Shown piece by piece: positions 16,813-25,029 of a DNA stretch of 64,000 nt. Origin of the DNA: Mycobacterium conspicuum (GTDB taxonomy: Bacteria; Actinomycetota; Actinomycetes; Mycobacteriales; Mycobacteriaceae); contig NZ_AP022613.1 of assembly GCF_010730195.1 (NCBI RefSeq), positions 5,084,001 through 5,148,000 on the forward strand, written 5' to 3'. The notes beneath the pieces were generated by a model. That model did not search any database, had not been told where the DNA came from, and saw nothing but the letters and a program-made list of their open reading frames with translations. Positions within the stretch are counted from its first letter, which is position 1. Every line of letters starts with the position of its first letter. The translations under genes were made by a program, and so were the position numbers.

Positions 16813-17700
16813 TCAGTCGGGACGGGTGAGGTGTGTTTCGGCCAGCTTGCGGAAGGCCGCCACCAATCGGCTGCGATCGTCGGCGCGGGTGGCGACGACG
16901 ACATGGCTGGGCTCGACGCCCTCGAGGGGAATCGTGGTCAGGTCGGGCCGTAACGCGTTTGCATGAACTCCGGCCGAAATCGCCACCGCCTGGCCGGCGG
17001 CGATCACTTCGAATTTGTCTTGGGGCGCGTCGATGAATGGGCCGTCGGGTGCGCGCGTTCCGTCGGGACGCGGATCGACACGCCAGTAAGCACTCCAGGC
17101 GGGATCGGAGTCCCGGACCCGCGGCATCGGTTCGCCGGCGATGTCGTCAAGGGTGACCGATTCCTTGCCGGCCAGGCGGTGATCCACCGGCACCACCAGC
17201 ACCCGTGGCTCGTCGTAGAGGATCGTGACGTGCAGTCCAGTGGTCGGAAATGGCAGCCGCGTCACCAGCGCATCGACCCGATGGTCGACCAGCGCGTCAC
17301 GCGCCTGATTCCAATCCACATGCACGGCTTGCACTTCGGCGTCCGGGTGCTCGCGGCGCATCTCTCGAACCGCGGGTGTGACGATCAGACCCATCGTGTA
17401 GCCGATGGTGATTCGGCTGGGCTCTGCGGCGGCCCGGGTCTCCGCCGCGGCGCGGGCCGCCGAGCGCAGCAGCGCCTTGGCCGACGGCAGGAATGTCTCG
17501 CCGGCCCCGGTGAGCCGGGTGCCCTGCGGTGTACGGTCCAGCAGCCGCGCGCCGAGCTGGTGTTCGAGTTGGCGGATCTGCCGGCTGAGCGACGGCTGCG
17601 CAACGCGCAATGCGGCGGCAGCGCGGCCGAAGTGGCGGTGGTCGGCCACCGCCACGAAGTACCGCACCAGCCGAAGGTCAAGATCGACCGCATCGCCCAT
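16813..17700 (-). CDS. LysR-family transcriptional regulator
   Basis: A 295-residue LysR regulator with the N-terminal winged helix-turn-helix (about residues 8-66, HFGRAAAALRVAQPSLSRQI) and a periplasmic-binding-like effector domain (about 95-285). It is divergent from the epimerase gene at 17868, the classic arrangement in which LysR controls the neighbour with a co-inducer related to its product. It lies inside the inferred tRNA-Lys island. Confidence 0.9.
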   Translation of the reverse strand: MGDAVDLDLRLVRYFVAVADHRHFGRAAAALRVAQPSLSRQIRQLEHQLGARLLDRTPQGTRLTGAGETFLPSAKALLRSAARAAAETRAAAEPSRITIGYTMGLIVTPAVREMRREHPDAEVQAVHVDWNQARDALVDHRVDALVTRLPFPTTGLHVTILYDEPRVLVVPVDHRLAGKESVTLDDIAGEPMPRVRDSDPAWSAYWRVDPRPDGTRAPDGPFIDAPQDKFEVIAAGQAVAISAGVHANALRPDLTTIPLEGVEPSHVVVATRADDRSRLVAAFRKLAETHLTRPD

Positions 17701-17867
17701 ACCCGCATGGTACCGGCCGGCATGGCCCCGATACCTGTCAAAGCCCCGAATGAGCTGCGGTGATGCCTAAATCGCATTGAGACATTCGAAACGGGTCTTG
17801 GACATGGTTAGGCCGTTGGTCGCATCGTGGAGTCACCGCAACACCGCTACATCAAGGGGGAGCGCAC

Positions 17868-18752
17868 ATGCGTGTCTTCGTCACCGGCGCAACCGGATTC
17901 ATCGGCTCGGCCGTCGTCCGCGAGCTCACCGATGCCGGCCACCAGGCAATCGGGTTGGCCCGATCGGATGCGGCCGCCGCGGCGCTGCGCGGCGCCGGCG
18001 CCGAGGTGCATCGCGGCGCACTCGATGACCTGGGCGCCCTGCGCCGCGGCGCCGCCGCGGCCGACGGCGTCATCCACACCGCGTTCATCCACGACTTCTC
18101 CGACTACGCGGCCGCCGCCGAAGCGGATCGGCGCGCGATCGAAGCAATCGCGGAAGCGCTGGCGGGGTCCGATCGGCCGTTGGTCGTCGCGTCGGGGATG
18201 GCCGCCCTCACGCCGGGCCGGCTCGCCACCGAAGAAGACGCCGTCAATCCGAACCTTCCGCGCGTGTCCGAACAAACGGCGCTGCCATTCGCCGAGCGCG
18301 GGGTGCGGGTGTCGGTGCTGCGGCTACCACCGTCGGTGCACGGCGAGGGTGATCATGGTTTCGTCGCGCATCTCATCAATACCGCTCGCGCCAAAGGCAT
18401 TTCGGTCTACCCGGGCGATGGTGCGAACCGCTGGTCCGCTGTGCACCGGCTCGACGCCGCGCGGCTGTTCCGGTTGGCCCTGGAATATGCTTCCGCCGGT
18501 GCGCGACTGCACGCGATCGGCGACGAGGGCGTACCCGTTCGCGACATCGCGGAGGTGATCGGCCGGCATCTGGGGCTGCCGGTGAATTCCATTCCCGCAC
18601 AGACGGCCTTCGATCACTTCGGCTTCATCGGCGCGATCTTCGCGATGGACACGGGCGCGTCGAGCGCGCTGACCCAAAGCCGGATGGACTGGCACCCTTC
18701 ACGTCCCGGCCTCATCGCGGATCTCGAAGAGGGCCATTACTTCAAGGAGTAA
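17868..18752 (+). CDS. NAD-dependent epimerase/dehydratase-like SDR protein
   Basis: A 294-residue extended short-chain dehydrogenase-like protein. The N-terminal nucleotide loop VTGATGFIGSAVV is intact. The usual YxxxK active site is not obvious: the region after GMAAL lacks a clear Tyr-x3-Lys, so it may be an atypical reductase or NADP-binding regulator. A ribosome site (AAGGGGGA) precedes the ATG. It is followed after six bases by a membrane-protein gene, forming a two-gene operon that the divergent LysR probably controls. The substrate is unknown. Confidence 0.85.
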   Translation: MRVFVTGATGFIGSAVVRELTDAGHQAIGLARSDAAAAALRGAGAEVHRGALDDLGALRRGAAAADGVIHTAFIHDFSDYAAAAEADRRAIEAIAEALAGSDRPLVVASGMAALTPGRLATEEDAVNPNLPRVSEQTALPFAERGVRVSVLRLPPSVHGEGDHGFVAHLINTARAKGISVYPGDGANRWSAVHRLDAARLFRLALEYASAGARLHAIGDEGVPVRDIAEVIGRHLGLPVNSIPAQTAFDHFGFIGAIFAMDTGASSALTQSRMDWHPSRPGLIADLEEGHYFKE

Positions 18753-18758
18753 GCACCC

Positions 18759-19415
18759 GTGCCCACTTCCCGAAGCAGCGTTATCGGGGCGCTCTTTCTG
18801 ATCATCGGCGCTATCGGGTTCGTCGGCGCCGAGGCCGTCGCGGCCAACCGATGGACGGACCCGAACTACAGCTACCGATTCGATTACATCAGCGATCTCG
18901 GCAATCCGGTCCCGCACGACTTCGTCTTCGAACACACCGTCAACTCTCCCTGGCATGTCGTGATGAATCTGGGATTCGTCAGCCAGGGCATCCTGTTCGC
19001 GATCGCGACGGCATTGCTGTATCGCCTCTTTCGTGGGCGCTCCCGTTTCGTCGTCCTGGGATGCGGAATCATCCACGGCAGCGGGATGGTGCTCGCCGGC
19101 GTGTTTCATCAGCAGTCGGTGAATGCCGTTGAGATGGCCATCCATTGGATCGGCGCGCACGGGATCATATTCGGTCCCATCGGCATCGCTTTGGTCGGCG
19201 TGCTCGGCGGACGCGCAGGCGCCTCGGCCTGGTATCGCGCCATGTCCGCCGCCCTGGGATTTGGCGGTATCCTCTCGGGCCTCGCGCTCGTCTACATTCC
19301 CGCGGTGCGGACGATCACCGGGGGAGGGACCTTGGAGCGGATCACGATGTACGGGCTTTTCATGTGGCAAGTCGTAACCGGCATCTCACTTCTGCTCAAA
19401 GCTCGACACCAGTAA
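18759..19415 (+). CDS. DUF998-type membrane protein
   Basis: A 218-residue integral membrane protein with about six hydrophobic helices (roughly residues 7-29, 66-87, 97-115, 129-150, 163-183, 195-214). The HGSGMVLAGVFH and HWIGAHGIIFGP blocks are typical of DUF998 proteins, as recalled. The GTG start follows AAGGAG. It is translated right after the epimerase gene. Function is unknown. Confidence 0.8.
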   Translation: MPTSRSSVIGALFLIIGAIGFVGAEAVAANRWTDPNYSYRFDYISDLGNPVPHDFVFEHTVNSPWHVVMNLGFVSQGILFAIATALLYRLFRGRSRFVVLGCGIIHGSGMVLAGVFHQQSVNAVEMAIHWIGAHGIIFGPIGIALVGVLGGRAGASAWYRAMSAALGFGGILSGLALVYIPAVRTITGGGTLERITMYGLFMWQVVTGISLLLKARHQ

Positions 19416-19417
19416 GG

Positions 19418-19500
19418 AAGATGTTGGGCGTGCGGCGATGACCCTGGATCTCTACGGGCATCTCCTTGACGATGACCTGTCAGCGGTCGCCGAAGCGTGA
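19418..19500 (+). pseudogene. C-terminal remnant of a tyrosine integrase
   Basis: In one frame this reads AAMTLDLYGHLLDDDLSAVAEA and then stops, which is the standard end of mycobacterial phage or element integrases, including the nucleophile tyrosine of LYGHL. Just before it, KMLG reads in another frame, so the middle of the usual KMLGHASAAMTLD block has been lost with a frameshift. The rest of the gene is gone. It lies about 90 bases before the intact tRNA-Lys, where an integrase of a tRNA-Lys island would end. Confidence 0.8.
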
Positions 19501-19588
19501 ACAAAGCCATCTGGCACTGCGGTAATATCCGGTATTCGGAACCAGATCCGAAGACGGCGGAGACGATTCCCGCAGCCAGTTAGCACAA

Positions 19589-19664
19589 GCCCCTATAGCT
19601 CAGTTGGTAGAGCTACGGACTTTTAATCCGCAGGTCCTAGGTTCGAGTCCTAGTGGGGGCACCA
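19589..19664 (+). tRNA. tRNA-Lys (TTT)
   Basis: A 76-base cloverleaf with an encoded CCA, acceptor GCCCCTA/TGGGGGC and an anticodon loop CTTTTAA reading TTT. The T loop GGTTCGAGTCC is intact. It is probably the functional hybrid re-created at the right junction of the island described at 16657. Confidence 0.95.
19615..19628 (+). repeat. Direct repeat, right copy (tRNA-Lys anticodon arm)
   Basis: The same 14-mer as 16683-16696, here inside the intact tRNA-Lys. The two copies would mark attL and attR of the 2.9-kb island. Confidence 0.65.
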
Positions 19665-19851
19665 GAAATCAGGTATCACCTGGGCCGATGCTTGACTGTC
19701 AGCTTCGGCAACGTCCGACAACGTTTCGGCCGTCGCGTGGCAGCTTCTGCGACGGCTTGCTTGCGCACTAATCCCGGTCTGAGACTGCTCCCCGTGACCG
19801 GGACCACGGCAGCCCGTTCGGTCGTCCGGCGGCTTGGCTATGCTTCCCGAA

Positions 19852-20685
19852 ATGAACGAGGACGACGCCTACACCCCACCGCCCGTTGCCGCTCCCACCC
19901 CGTCGGTCACCGCGCCCGTCGCATTGGTGACGATGGAAATCCGTCATCCTGCAACGGATTCGCTGACCGAGTCGACCAACCGAGAGCTCAAACACTTGCT
20001 CGCGGATAGCCTGCCGATCGAACGTCAGGCCCAGGACATGAGTTGGGGAATGGCCGCGCCCGGCGCCGCCCCGACACCGACGGCAGAGCGTTTTGTCCGC
20101 TTCGTCAACCGCGACAACACCTTGGCCGCATCCATCAAGAGTCAAGCGATCGTCATCGAGACCACCAACTACACCACCTTCGAGGCGCTGCGGGACATCG
20201 CGATGCGGGTCGTGGACGCTCGCGCGCAGGTCTCGTCCCTGGTCGGGGTTGAGCGCATCGGCCTGCGCTATGTCCTCGAGATCCGCGTCCCCGTGGGGGT
20301 CGACGGCCGCGTCGAGTGGGGCAACTGGATCGCCGAGCCACTGCTCGGGCCGCAGCGCCTGGCGCCCGCTGGCCTGTTCCTCACCGAATGGCAGGGTGCC
20401 GCGGTGTACCGCGAGCCACAGCCCGGCAGGTCGCTCGTGGTCCGCTACGGCCCCGGCTTCGGTCAGGCGCTCGACGCGAACTACCACCTGCGCCGCGTCA
20501 CCCCGGCCCAACCCGGCCCCTACTTCCTGATGGACATCGACAGCTTCTGGACGCCGGTGGGCTCCATTCCCGAATACCATCGGGACGAGCTGCTCTCGAC
20601 CTATGCGGCCCTCTACGACCCGGCCCGGTCGGTCTTTCAGGAGATGCTCACCAACCGCATGAAGGACGACCTGCTCCGTCAATAG
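19852..20685 (+). CDS. TIGR04255-family conserved protein (Rv0831c-like)
   Basis: A 277-residue soluble protein of the sporadically distributed TIGR04255 type, recognised by its overall pattern (VERIGLRYVLEIRVP, then PYFLMDIDSFW near the C-terminus). Function is unknown. The position next to tRNA-Lys and the methyltransferase gene matches the M. tuberculosis order around Rv0831c. The ATG at 19852 was chosen. An in-frame ATG at 19840 and a TTG at 19834 are possible, and none has a strong ribosome site. Confidence 0.8.
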   Translation: MNEDDAYTPPPVAAPTPSVTAPVALVTMEIRHPATDSLTESTNRELKHLLADSLPIERQAQDMSWGMAAPGAAPTPTAERFVRFVNRDNTLAASIKSQAIVIETTNYTTFEALRDIAMRVVDARAQVSSLVGVERIGLRYVLEIRVPVGVDGRVEWGNWIAEPLLGPQRLAPAGLFLTEWQGAAVYREPQPGRSLVVRYGPGFGQALDANYHLRRVTPAQPGPYFLMDIDSFWTPVGSIPEYHRDELLSTYAALYDPARSVFQEMLTNRMKDDLLRQ

Positions 20686-20693
20686 GCCCTGGC

Positions 20694-21599
20694 TTAGCGC
20701 CCAAGCACCGCGTTGCAATAGGTGATGTCGGCGAAGGCCCTGGCGACGTCGTCGTCGGCGTAGGTGAAGCCGTTCGCGGCGTGCAACTCCGCCACCGTTC
20801 GCGGCGAAACCTGCCACCCGCGCTGCTTCAGATAGTCGACGATATGGCTGCGCTGGCCGTGGTACACCAGGTCGTTGAAATCGACCTCGAATCCGAGTTC
20901 GCTCATCCGATCATGGTGTGCGCGCCACCGCGGGTCCGCGAAAGCCGCGGTGTCGGGCACGAATTCGAAGGCGAGCCGACTGCCGGGGGCACTCAGCGCG
21001 GTGATGTTGTCGAACAGCGCGTCCTGGGCGTCGTCGGGAAGGTAAACCAGCAATCCCTCGGCGCTCCACGCCGCGGGAGCCGTCGGGTCGAAGCCGGCGG
21101 CCCGCAGCGCCGCGGCCCAGTCGTCGCGCAAATCGATCGCGACGGTGCGCCGCTCGGCCGTCGGCTCCGCACCGAGATCAGCCAGGGTGAGGGTCTTGAA
21201 CTCGATCACCTCGGGCATGTCGACCTCGTAGACCACGGTGTCCGCCGGCCACGGCAGGCGGTAGGCGCGCGCGTCGAGACCCGATGCGAGGATTACCGCC
21301 TGGCCGATGCCGCTCCGGGTCGCCTCGAGGAAGAAGTCGTCATAGAACCGGGTGCGCACGGCCATCCCTCGCGCCATCCGGTGCGGATCGAATTCGGAAT
21401 CCCCACCGACGGGAATCTGGCCGTTCACCAGCCGGACATAGACGTCAATTCCGACGGCACGTACCAACGGGGCGGCGTAGGGATCATCGATGAACTGGTG
21501 CTCGGTGGACAGCGCCCGCTGCGCGGCCACCATGGTCGCCGTCGCCCCGACGCTCGACGCGAGATCCCAGCGATCACTATCGGAGCGCGCCATCGCCAT
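20694..21599 (-). CDS. SAM-dependent methyltransferase, TIGR00027/LCM-like (Rv0830-like)
   Basis: A 301-residue member of the large mycobacterial family of putative S-adenosylmethionine-dependent methyltransferases. It has the N-terminal RSDSDRWDLASSVGATATMVAA signature region, VILASGLDARAYRLPWP for the SAM loop, and WSAEGLLVYLP. It is close to the leucine carboxyl methyltransferase fold. The physiological substrate is not known for the family. It converges with the TIGR04255 gene. Confidence 0.9.
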   Translation of the reverse strand: MAMARSDSDRWDLASSVGATATMVAAQRALSTEHQFIDDPYAAPLVRAVGIDVYVRLVNGQIPVGGDSEFDPHRMARGMAVRTRFYDDFFLEATRSGIGQAVILASGLDARAYRLPWPADTVVYEVDMPEVIEFKTLTLADLGAEPTAERRTVAIDLRDDWAAALRAAGFDPTAPAAWSAEGLLVYLPDDAQDALFDNITALSAPGSRLAFEFVPDTAAFADPRWRAHHDRMSELGFEVDFNDLVYHGQRSHIVDYLKQRGWQVSPRTVAELHAANGFTYADDDVARAFADITYCNAVLGR

Positions 21600-21735
21600 C
21601 CCCCCCGTGAAATCCGGATAAATATAGGTTGTCTAGTTAATACCACAGCACGGAGCCCTCAACGCCGGGCCAACCCGCAGCTGTGACGGACTTCGCCCGG
21701 CTCAACTCGCATGTGACAGCGCTCCGGCCGCGCCC

Positions 21736-21767
21736 GCTATTATTTGCGCATGCATGCAGGTAATAGC
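21736..21767 (+). promoter_or_regulatory. KmtR operator and leaderless promoter
   Basis: A perfect inverted repeat GCTATTA (21736-21742) / TAATAGC (21761-21767) brackets the start codon. A -10 TATTAT (21738-21743) lies seven bases before the ATG at 21750, so the transcript is probably leaderless and the bound repressor would cover both the promoter and the start. Confidence 0.65.
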
Positions 21768-22130
21768 GAAGGGCGGTTGCCCGACGACCAGGCCGGTCTG
21801 GTGGTCGAGGTTTTCCGAATGCTGGCCGACGCCACCCGCGTGCAGGTGCTCTGGTCGCTGACGCATCGCGAGATGTCGGTCAACGAACTCGCCGAGCACG
21901 TCGGCAAGCCCGCGCCGTCGGTGTCCCAACACTTGGCCAAGCTGCGGATGGCCCGCCTGGTCCGCACCCGGCGCGACGGGACCACCATTTTCTACAGCCT
22001 GGAAAACGATCACGTGCGCCAGCTCGTCACCGATGCCGTCTTCAACGCCGAGCATGCGGGTCCCGGGGTTCCCCGTCATCACCGCGCCGAGGGCGGGCTG
22101 AAGGCCGTGAATCTTCCTGAGCCGCAATAG
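21750..22130 (+). CDS. kmtR: Nickel/cobalt-sensing ArsR-family repressor KmtR
   Basis: A 126-residue ArsR/SmtB repressor closely resembling M. tuberculosis Rv0827c. It has a winged helix-turn-helix with the DNA-recognition segment SVSQHLAKLRMARLV (about residues 57-71). With the ATG at 21750, the residues reported as metal ligands in KmtR fall at the same numbers: His88, Glu101, His102, His110 and His111. Metal binding releases the operator and derepresses efflux. It is transcribed from its own palindromic, apparently leaderless promoter. Neighbouring genes keep the M. tuberculosis order, although Rv0828c/Rv0829-type genes are absent here. Confidence 0.92.
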   Translation: MHAGNSEGRLPDDQAGLVVEVFRMLADATRVQVLWSLTHREMSVNELAEHVGKPAPSVSQHLAKLRMARLVRTRRDGTTIFYSLENDHVRQLVTDAVFNAEHAGPGVPRHHRAEGGLKAVNLPEPQ

Positions 22131-22189
22131 ATTTCGCGTTTATTGAAAACGGCGCACAGCCACGCCTGACGGGCGAGCCCAGGATCGGG

Positions 22190-23227
22190 CTAGACCTTAG
22201 GGCAGTAGTGCATCGGGTTGTCCCGCTCGTCCAGCGGCGGCAGATTGCGCGCGGGCGTCTGCACCAGCGGGGCATCGGCCGGGATCCGCCCGACGGCGCG
22301 ATCCCAGCCGGCGCGGGCCCGCGGATGCTTCTGATACCGGCGCGGAACGAGGGCGAAGACCAGCCGGACAATATTGCCGAAACGGCGGTGCAGCCATTCG
22401 TCGCGGCGCGACCACCGGTAGCCCATCAGCTCACGCACCGGCGGATCGTAGAGCCCGACGGTGAGCCACACGAAGAACGGGGCCAGCAATCGGCGCTGCG
22501 CGGCCCACAGCCGATCCGGCACCCAGGAGGCGAACGGCGGTGGGCCAAGTTCGGTCAGATCGAGTACCGCGCGTGCCGCGAAGTTGTTCTCCAACACGTT
22601 GCGGCACATGTGATCCCAGTAGTCCTGGAATTCCTCCCAGGATGCCGGCACCGGCCGCATGCTCATGCCGTACATGCGATACCACTCGATGTGTTCGTCG
22701 AACAGCTGGCGCTTCTGGTCTTCGGTCAGGCCGCCGCAGAACCGCTCGGCGACATGGATGGTGCCGACGAAAAACGTGGCGTGCGCCCAGTAGAAGACGT
22801 CGGGGTTCAGCGCGTGATACCGGCGGCCTTGCGCGTCGGTGCCCTTGATCGTGGTGTGGTAGTCGCGCACCTCCGCGCCCGTCGTCGGCGCCCGGTCGCC
22901 GTCGAAAACGACACCGCCGATCGGATACAGCGAGCGCATCAGCCGCGGCCAGCGTTCACGGAAGAACGTCGAGTGCTGCTCGACCGCCGCGCCCAGCTGC
23001 GGGTGCATGTTCTGCATGGATCCCGCCCAGGGCCCCTGCAACATGCCGCGCCAATCGCCGAAGTAGCGCCACGTGAGCGAATCCGGACCGAGCGGGACCG
23101 GCGGCGTGTCGTAGCCCAGCGGCGAGACCGGGCACCCGCCCGCCACCCCCGGCTCGGCGGCGCCGGTCGAGTCGCTGTCGGCTTTGGTGCTGGTCAGCGG
23201 GCACGCCGCCGACGTATCTTGAGTCAC
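22190..23227 (-). CDS. MpaB-type oxygenase-like protein, DUF2236 (Rv0826-like)
   Basis: A 345-residue protein with the DUF2236/MpaB pattern: HPQLGAAVEQHSTFF, YWAHATFFVGTIHVAERF and a C-terminal RWSRRDEWLHRRFG. The family includes haem-containing latex-clearing and mycophenolic-type oxygenases, but the mycobacterial members are uncharacterised. The N-terminal 40 residues are low-complexity and may be disordered. It is divergent from a tetR gene across a 60-base gap with a 10-base palindrome, which suggests control by that repressor. Confidence 0.85.
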   Translation of the reverse strand: MTQDTSAACPLTSTKADSDSTGAAEPGVAGGCPVSPLGYDTPPVPLGPDSLTWRYFGDWRGMLQGPWAGSMQNMHPQLGAAVEQHSTFFRERWPRLMRSLYPIGGVVFDGDRAPTTGAEVRDYHTTIKGTDAQGRRYHALNPDVFYWAHATFFVGTIHVAERFCGGLTEDQKRQLFDEHIEWYRMYGMSMRPVPASWEEFQDYWDHMCRNVLENNFAARAVLDLTELGPPPFASWVPDRLWAAQRRLLAPFFVWLTVGLYDPPVRELMGYRWSRRDEWLHRRFGNIVRLVFALVPRRYQKHPRARAGWDRAVGRIPADAPLVQTPARNLPPLDERDNPMHYCPKV

Positions 23228-23263
23228 TGGTCGTTTTCCTAGGGAATCTGACTACATGCGTTG

Positions 23264-23273
23264 TCAATATTGA
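23264..23273. promoter_or_regulatory. Palindrome between the DUF2236 and tetR genes
   Basis: TCAATATTGA is a perfect 10-base palindrome in the 60-base divergent promoter region. It is a candidate operator for the adjacent tetR product. Confidence 0.4.
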
Positions 23274-23287
23274 GCTTAGGGAGTGCA

Positions 23288-23899
23288 GTGCCGTCCGGTC
23301 AACGACGGAGCCGTTGGTCCGGCGTCCCGCTCGAGAATCGCCTCGCGCTACGACGAGAACACCTCATCGCCGCCGGCGTGCAATTGCTCGGCGAGGCCGG
23401 CGGGCCGGCGATGACCGTGCGCGCGGTGTGCCGCAAGGCCGCGCTGACCGAACGCTACTTCTACGAGAGCTTCTCCGACCGCGACGAATTCGTGCGGGCC
23501 GTCTACGACGACGTCTGCACCCGGGCCATGGCCACCCTGGTGTCGGCGCAAACGCCCGCGGAGGCCGTCGAGCAATTTGTCGAGTTGATGGTCGACGACC
23601 CGGCCCGCGGGCGCGTGCTGCTGCTGGCGCCCACGGTCGAACCCGTGCTGACCCGGTCGGGGGCCGAGTGGATGCCCAATTTCATCGAGCTACTGCAACG
23701 CAAGCTGTCCCGGATCGACGACCCGGTGCTGCAGAAAATGATCGCCACCAGCCTGATCGGCGGGCTGACGAGCCTGTTCATCGCATACCTGAACGGACGG
23801 TTGGGGGCCACCCGCAAGCAATTCATCGACTACTGCGTCGGGATGCTGATGAGCACCGCCAACAGCTACGTCCCCAGCCTGCCGCCGCTGCGCGATTGA
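23288..23899 (+). CDS. TetR-family regulator (Rv0825c-like)
   Basis: A 203-residue TetR regulator with the helix-turn-helix TVRAVCRKAALTERYFYESF (about residues 43-62). The GTG at 23288 was chosen because AGGGAG lies a few bases upstream; a TTG at 23261 would add nine residues and run through the palindrome. It lies between the DUF2236 gene and desA1, as Rv0825c does. It may regulate the divergent DUF2236 gene. A link to desA1 is possible but not visible. Confidence 0.85.
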   Translation: MPSGQRRSRWSGVPLENRLALRREHLIAAGVQLLGEAGGPAMTVRAVCRKAALTERYFYESFSDRDEFVRAVYDDVCTRAMATLVSAQTPAEAVEQFVELMVDDPARGRVLLLAPTVEPVLTRSGAEWMPNFIELLQRKLSRIDDPVLQKMIATSLIGGLTSLFIAYLNGRLGATRKQFIDYCVGMLMSTANSYVPSLPPLRD

Positions 23900-23941
23900 G
23901 ACGCGATTGGTGCCTGCCGCGCCGCAGTTGAAACTTGATGC

Positions 23942-23962
23942 TACTGAAGTACACAGATATAT
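23942..23962 (+). promoter_or_regulatory. Candidate desA1 promoter with short palindrome
   Basis: TACTGAAGTA (23942-23951, 4-base arms) is followed by TATATT (23957-23962), a possible -10 about 35 bases before the desA1 start. Mycobacterial desA1/desA2 promoters are known targets of the MadR repressor. Whether this is its site cannot be decided from sequence alone. Confidence 0.35.
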
Positions 23963-23999
23963 TGACTGCAACCCGTAGACACAGATAACTGGAGGGGCC

Positions 24000-25022
24000 A
24001 TGTCAGCTGAGCTGACAAACCTACAGCTGTTGCAAGAGCTCGAACCGGTCGTCGAGAAGTACCTGAACCGGCACGAGAGCATGCACAAAGACTGGAACCC
24101 GCACGACTACATCCCGTGGTCGGACGGCAAAAACTTCTACGCGCTCGGCGGCCAGGATTGGAGCCCCGAGCAGAGCAAGCTGTCTGACCTCGCCCAGGTG
24201 GCGATGGTGCAAAACCTGATGACCGAAGACAACCTGCCGTCGTACCACCGCGAGATCGCGATGAACTTCGGCCTGGACGGTCCCTGGGGCCAGTGGGTCA
24301 ACCGCTGGACCGCCGAGGAGAACCGGCACGGGATCGCGCTGCGCGACTACCTGGTGGTGACCCGCGCCGTCGACCCGGTCGAGCTGGAAAAACTCCGCCT
24401 CGAGGTGGTCAACCGGGGCTTCAGCCCGGGCCAGAACCACCAGGTTCGAGCCGACCTGTTCGCCGAGAGCCTGTTCGACTCGATCATCTACGTCACGTTC
24501 CAGGAGCTGGCGACGCGAATTTCGCACCGCAACACCGGCAAGGCCTGCAACGAGACGGTCGCCGACCAACTGCTGGCCAAGATCTCGGCCGACGAGAACC
24601 TGCACATGATCTTCTACCGGGATGTCAGCGAGGCGGGGTTCGCGGCGGCACCGAACCAGGCGATGAGGTCGCTGCACAAGGTGCTGCGCAATTTCCAGAT
24701 GCCCGGCTTCCAGGTCCCCGAGTTTCGCCGCAAGGCCGTCTTCATCGCCGTCGGCGGGGTGTACGACCCCCGCATCCACCTCGACGATGTCGTCATGCCG
24801 GTGATGAAGAAGTGGCGCATTTTCGAGCGCGAGGACTTCACCGGCGAGGCGGCCGCGCTGCGCGACGACCTTGCCCTGCTGATCAAGGAACTCGAGGAGG
24901 CCTGCGACAAGTTCGAGGTGTCCAAGCAGCGCCAACTCGACCGGGAAGCCCGTACCGGCAAGAAGGTCACCGCACACGAGCTGCATCAAACCGCCGGCAA
25001 GCTAGTGATGAGCCGCCGGTAG
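24000..25022 (+). CDS. desA1: Acyl-[acyl-carrier-protein] desaturase DesA1
   Basis: A 340-residue soluble di-iron desaturase that introduces a double bond into acyl-ACP on the path to mycolic acids. The two iron-binding ExxH motifs are EENRH (about residues 105-109) and DENLH (about 201-205), as in plant stearoyl-ACP desaturases. A clear ribosome site, CTGGAGGGG, precedes the ATG. It is followed after seven bases by the dihydrouridine synthase gene, so the two are probably cotranscribed. DesA1 is essential in mycobacteria. Its place between Rv0825c-like and dus genes matches M. tuberculosis Rv0824c. Confidence 0.95.
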   Translation: MSAELTNLQLLQELEPVVEKYLNRHESMHKDWNPHDYIPWSDGKNFYALGGQDWSPEQSKLSDLAQVAMVQNLMTEDNLPSYHREIAMNFGLDGPWGQWVNRWTAEENRHGIALRDYLVVTRAVDPVELEKLRLEVVNRGFSPGQNHQVRADLFAESLFDSIIYVTFQELATRISHRNTGKACNETVADQLLAKISADENLHMIFYRDVSEAGFAAAPNQAMRSLHKVLRNFQMPGFQVPEFRRKAVFIAVGGVYDPRIHLDDVVMPVMKKWRIFEREDFTGEAAALRDDLALLIKELEEACDKFEVSKQRQLDREARTGKKVTAHELHQTAGKLVMSRR

Positions 25023-25029
25023 TACTGCC

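Noticed and set aside
19768..20817. Minus-strand frame of 349 residues opposite the TIGR04255 gene
   Set aside because: The plus-strand protein has family features; the minus frame has none and overlaps the methyltransferase gene.
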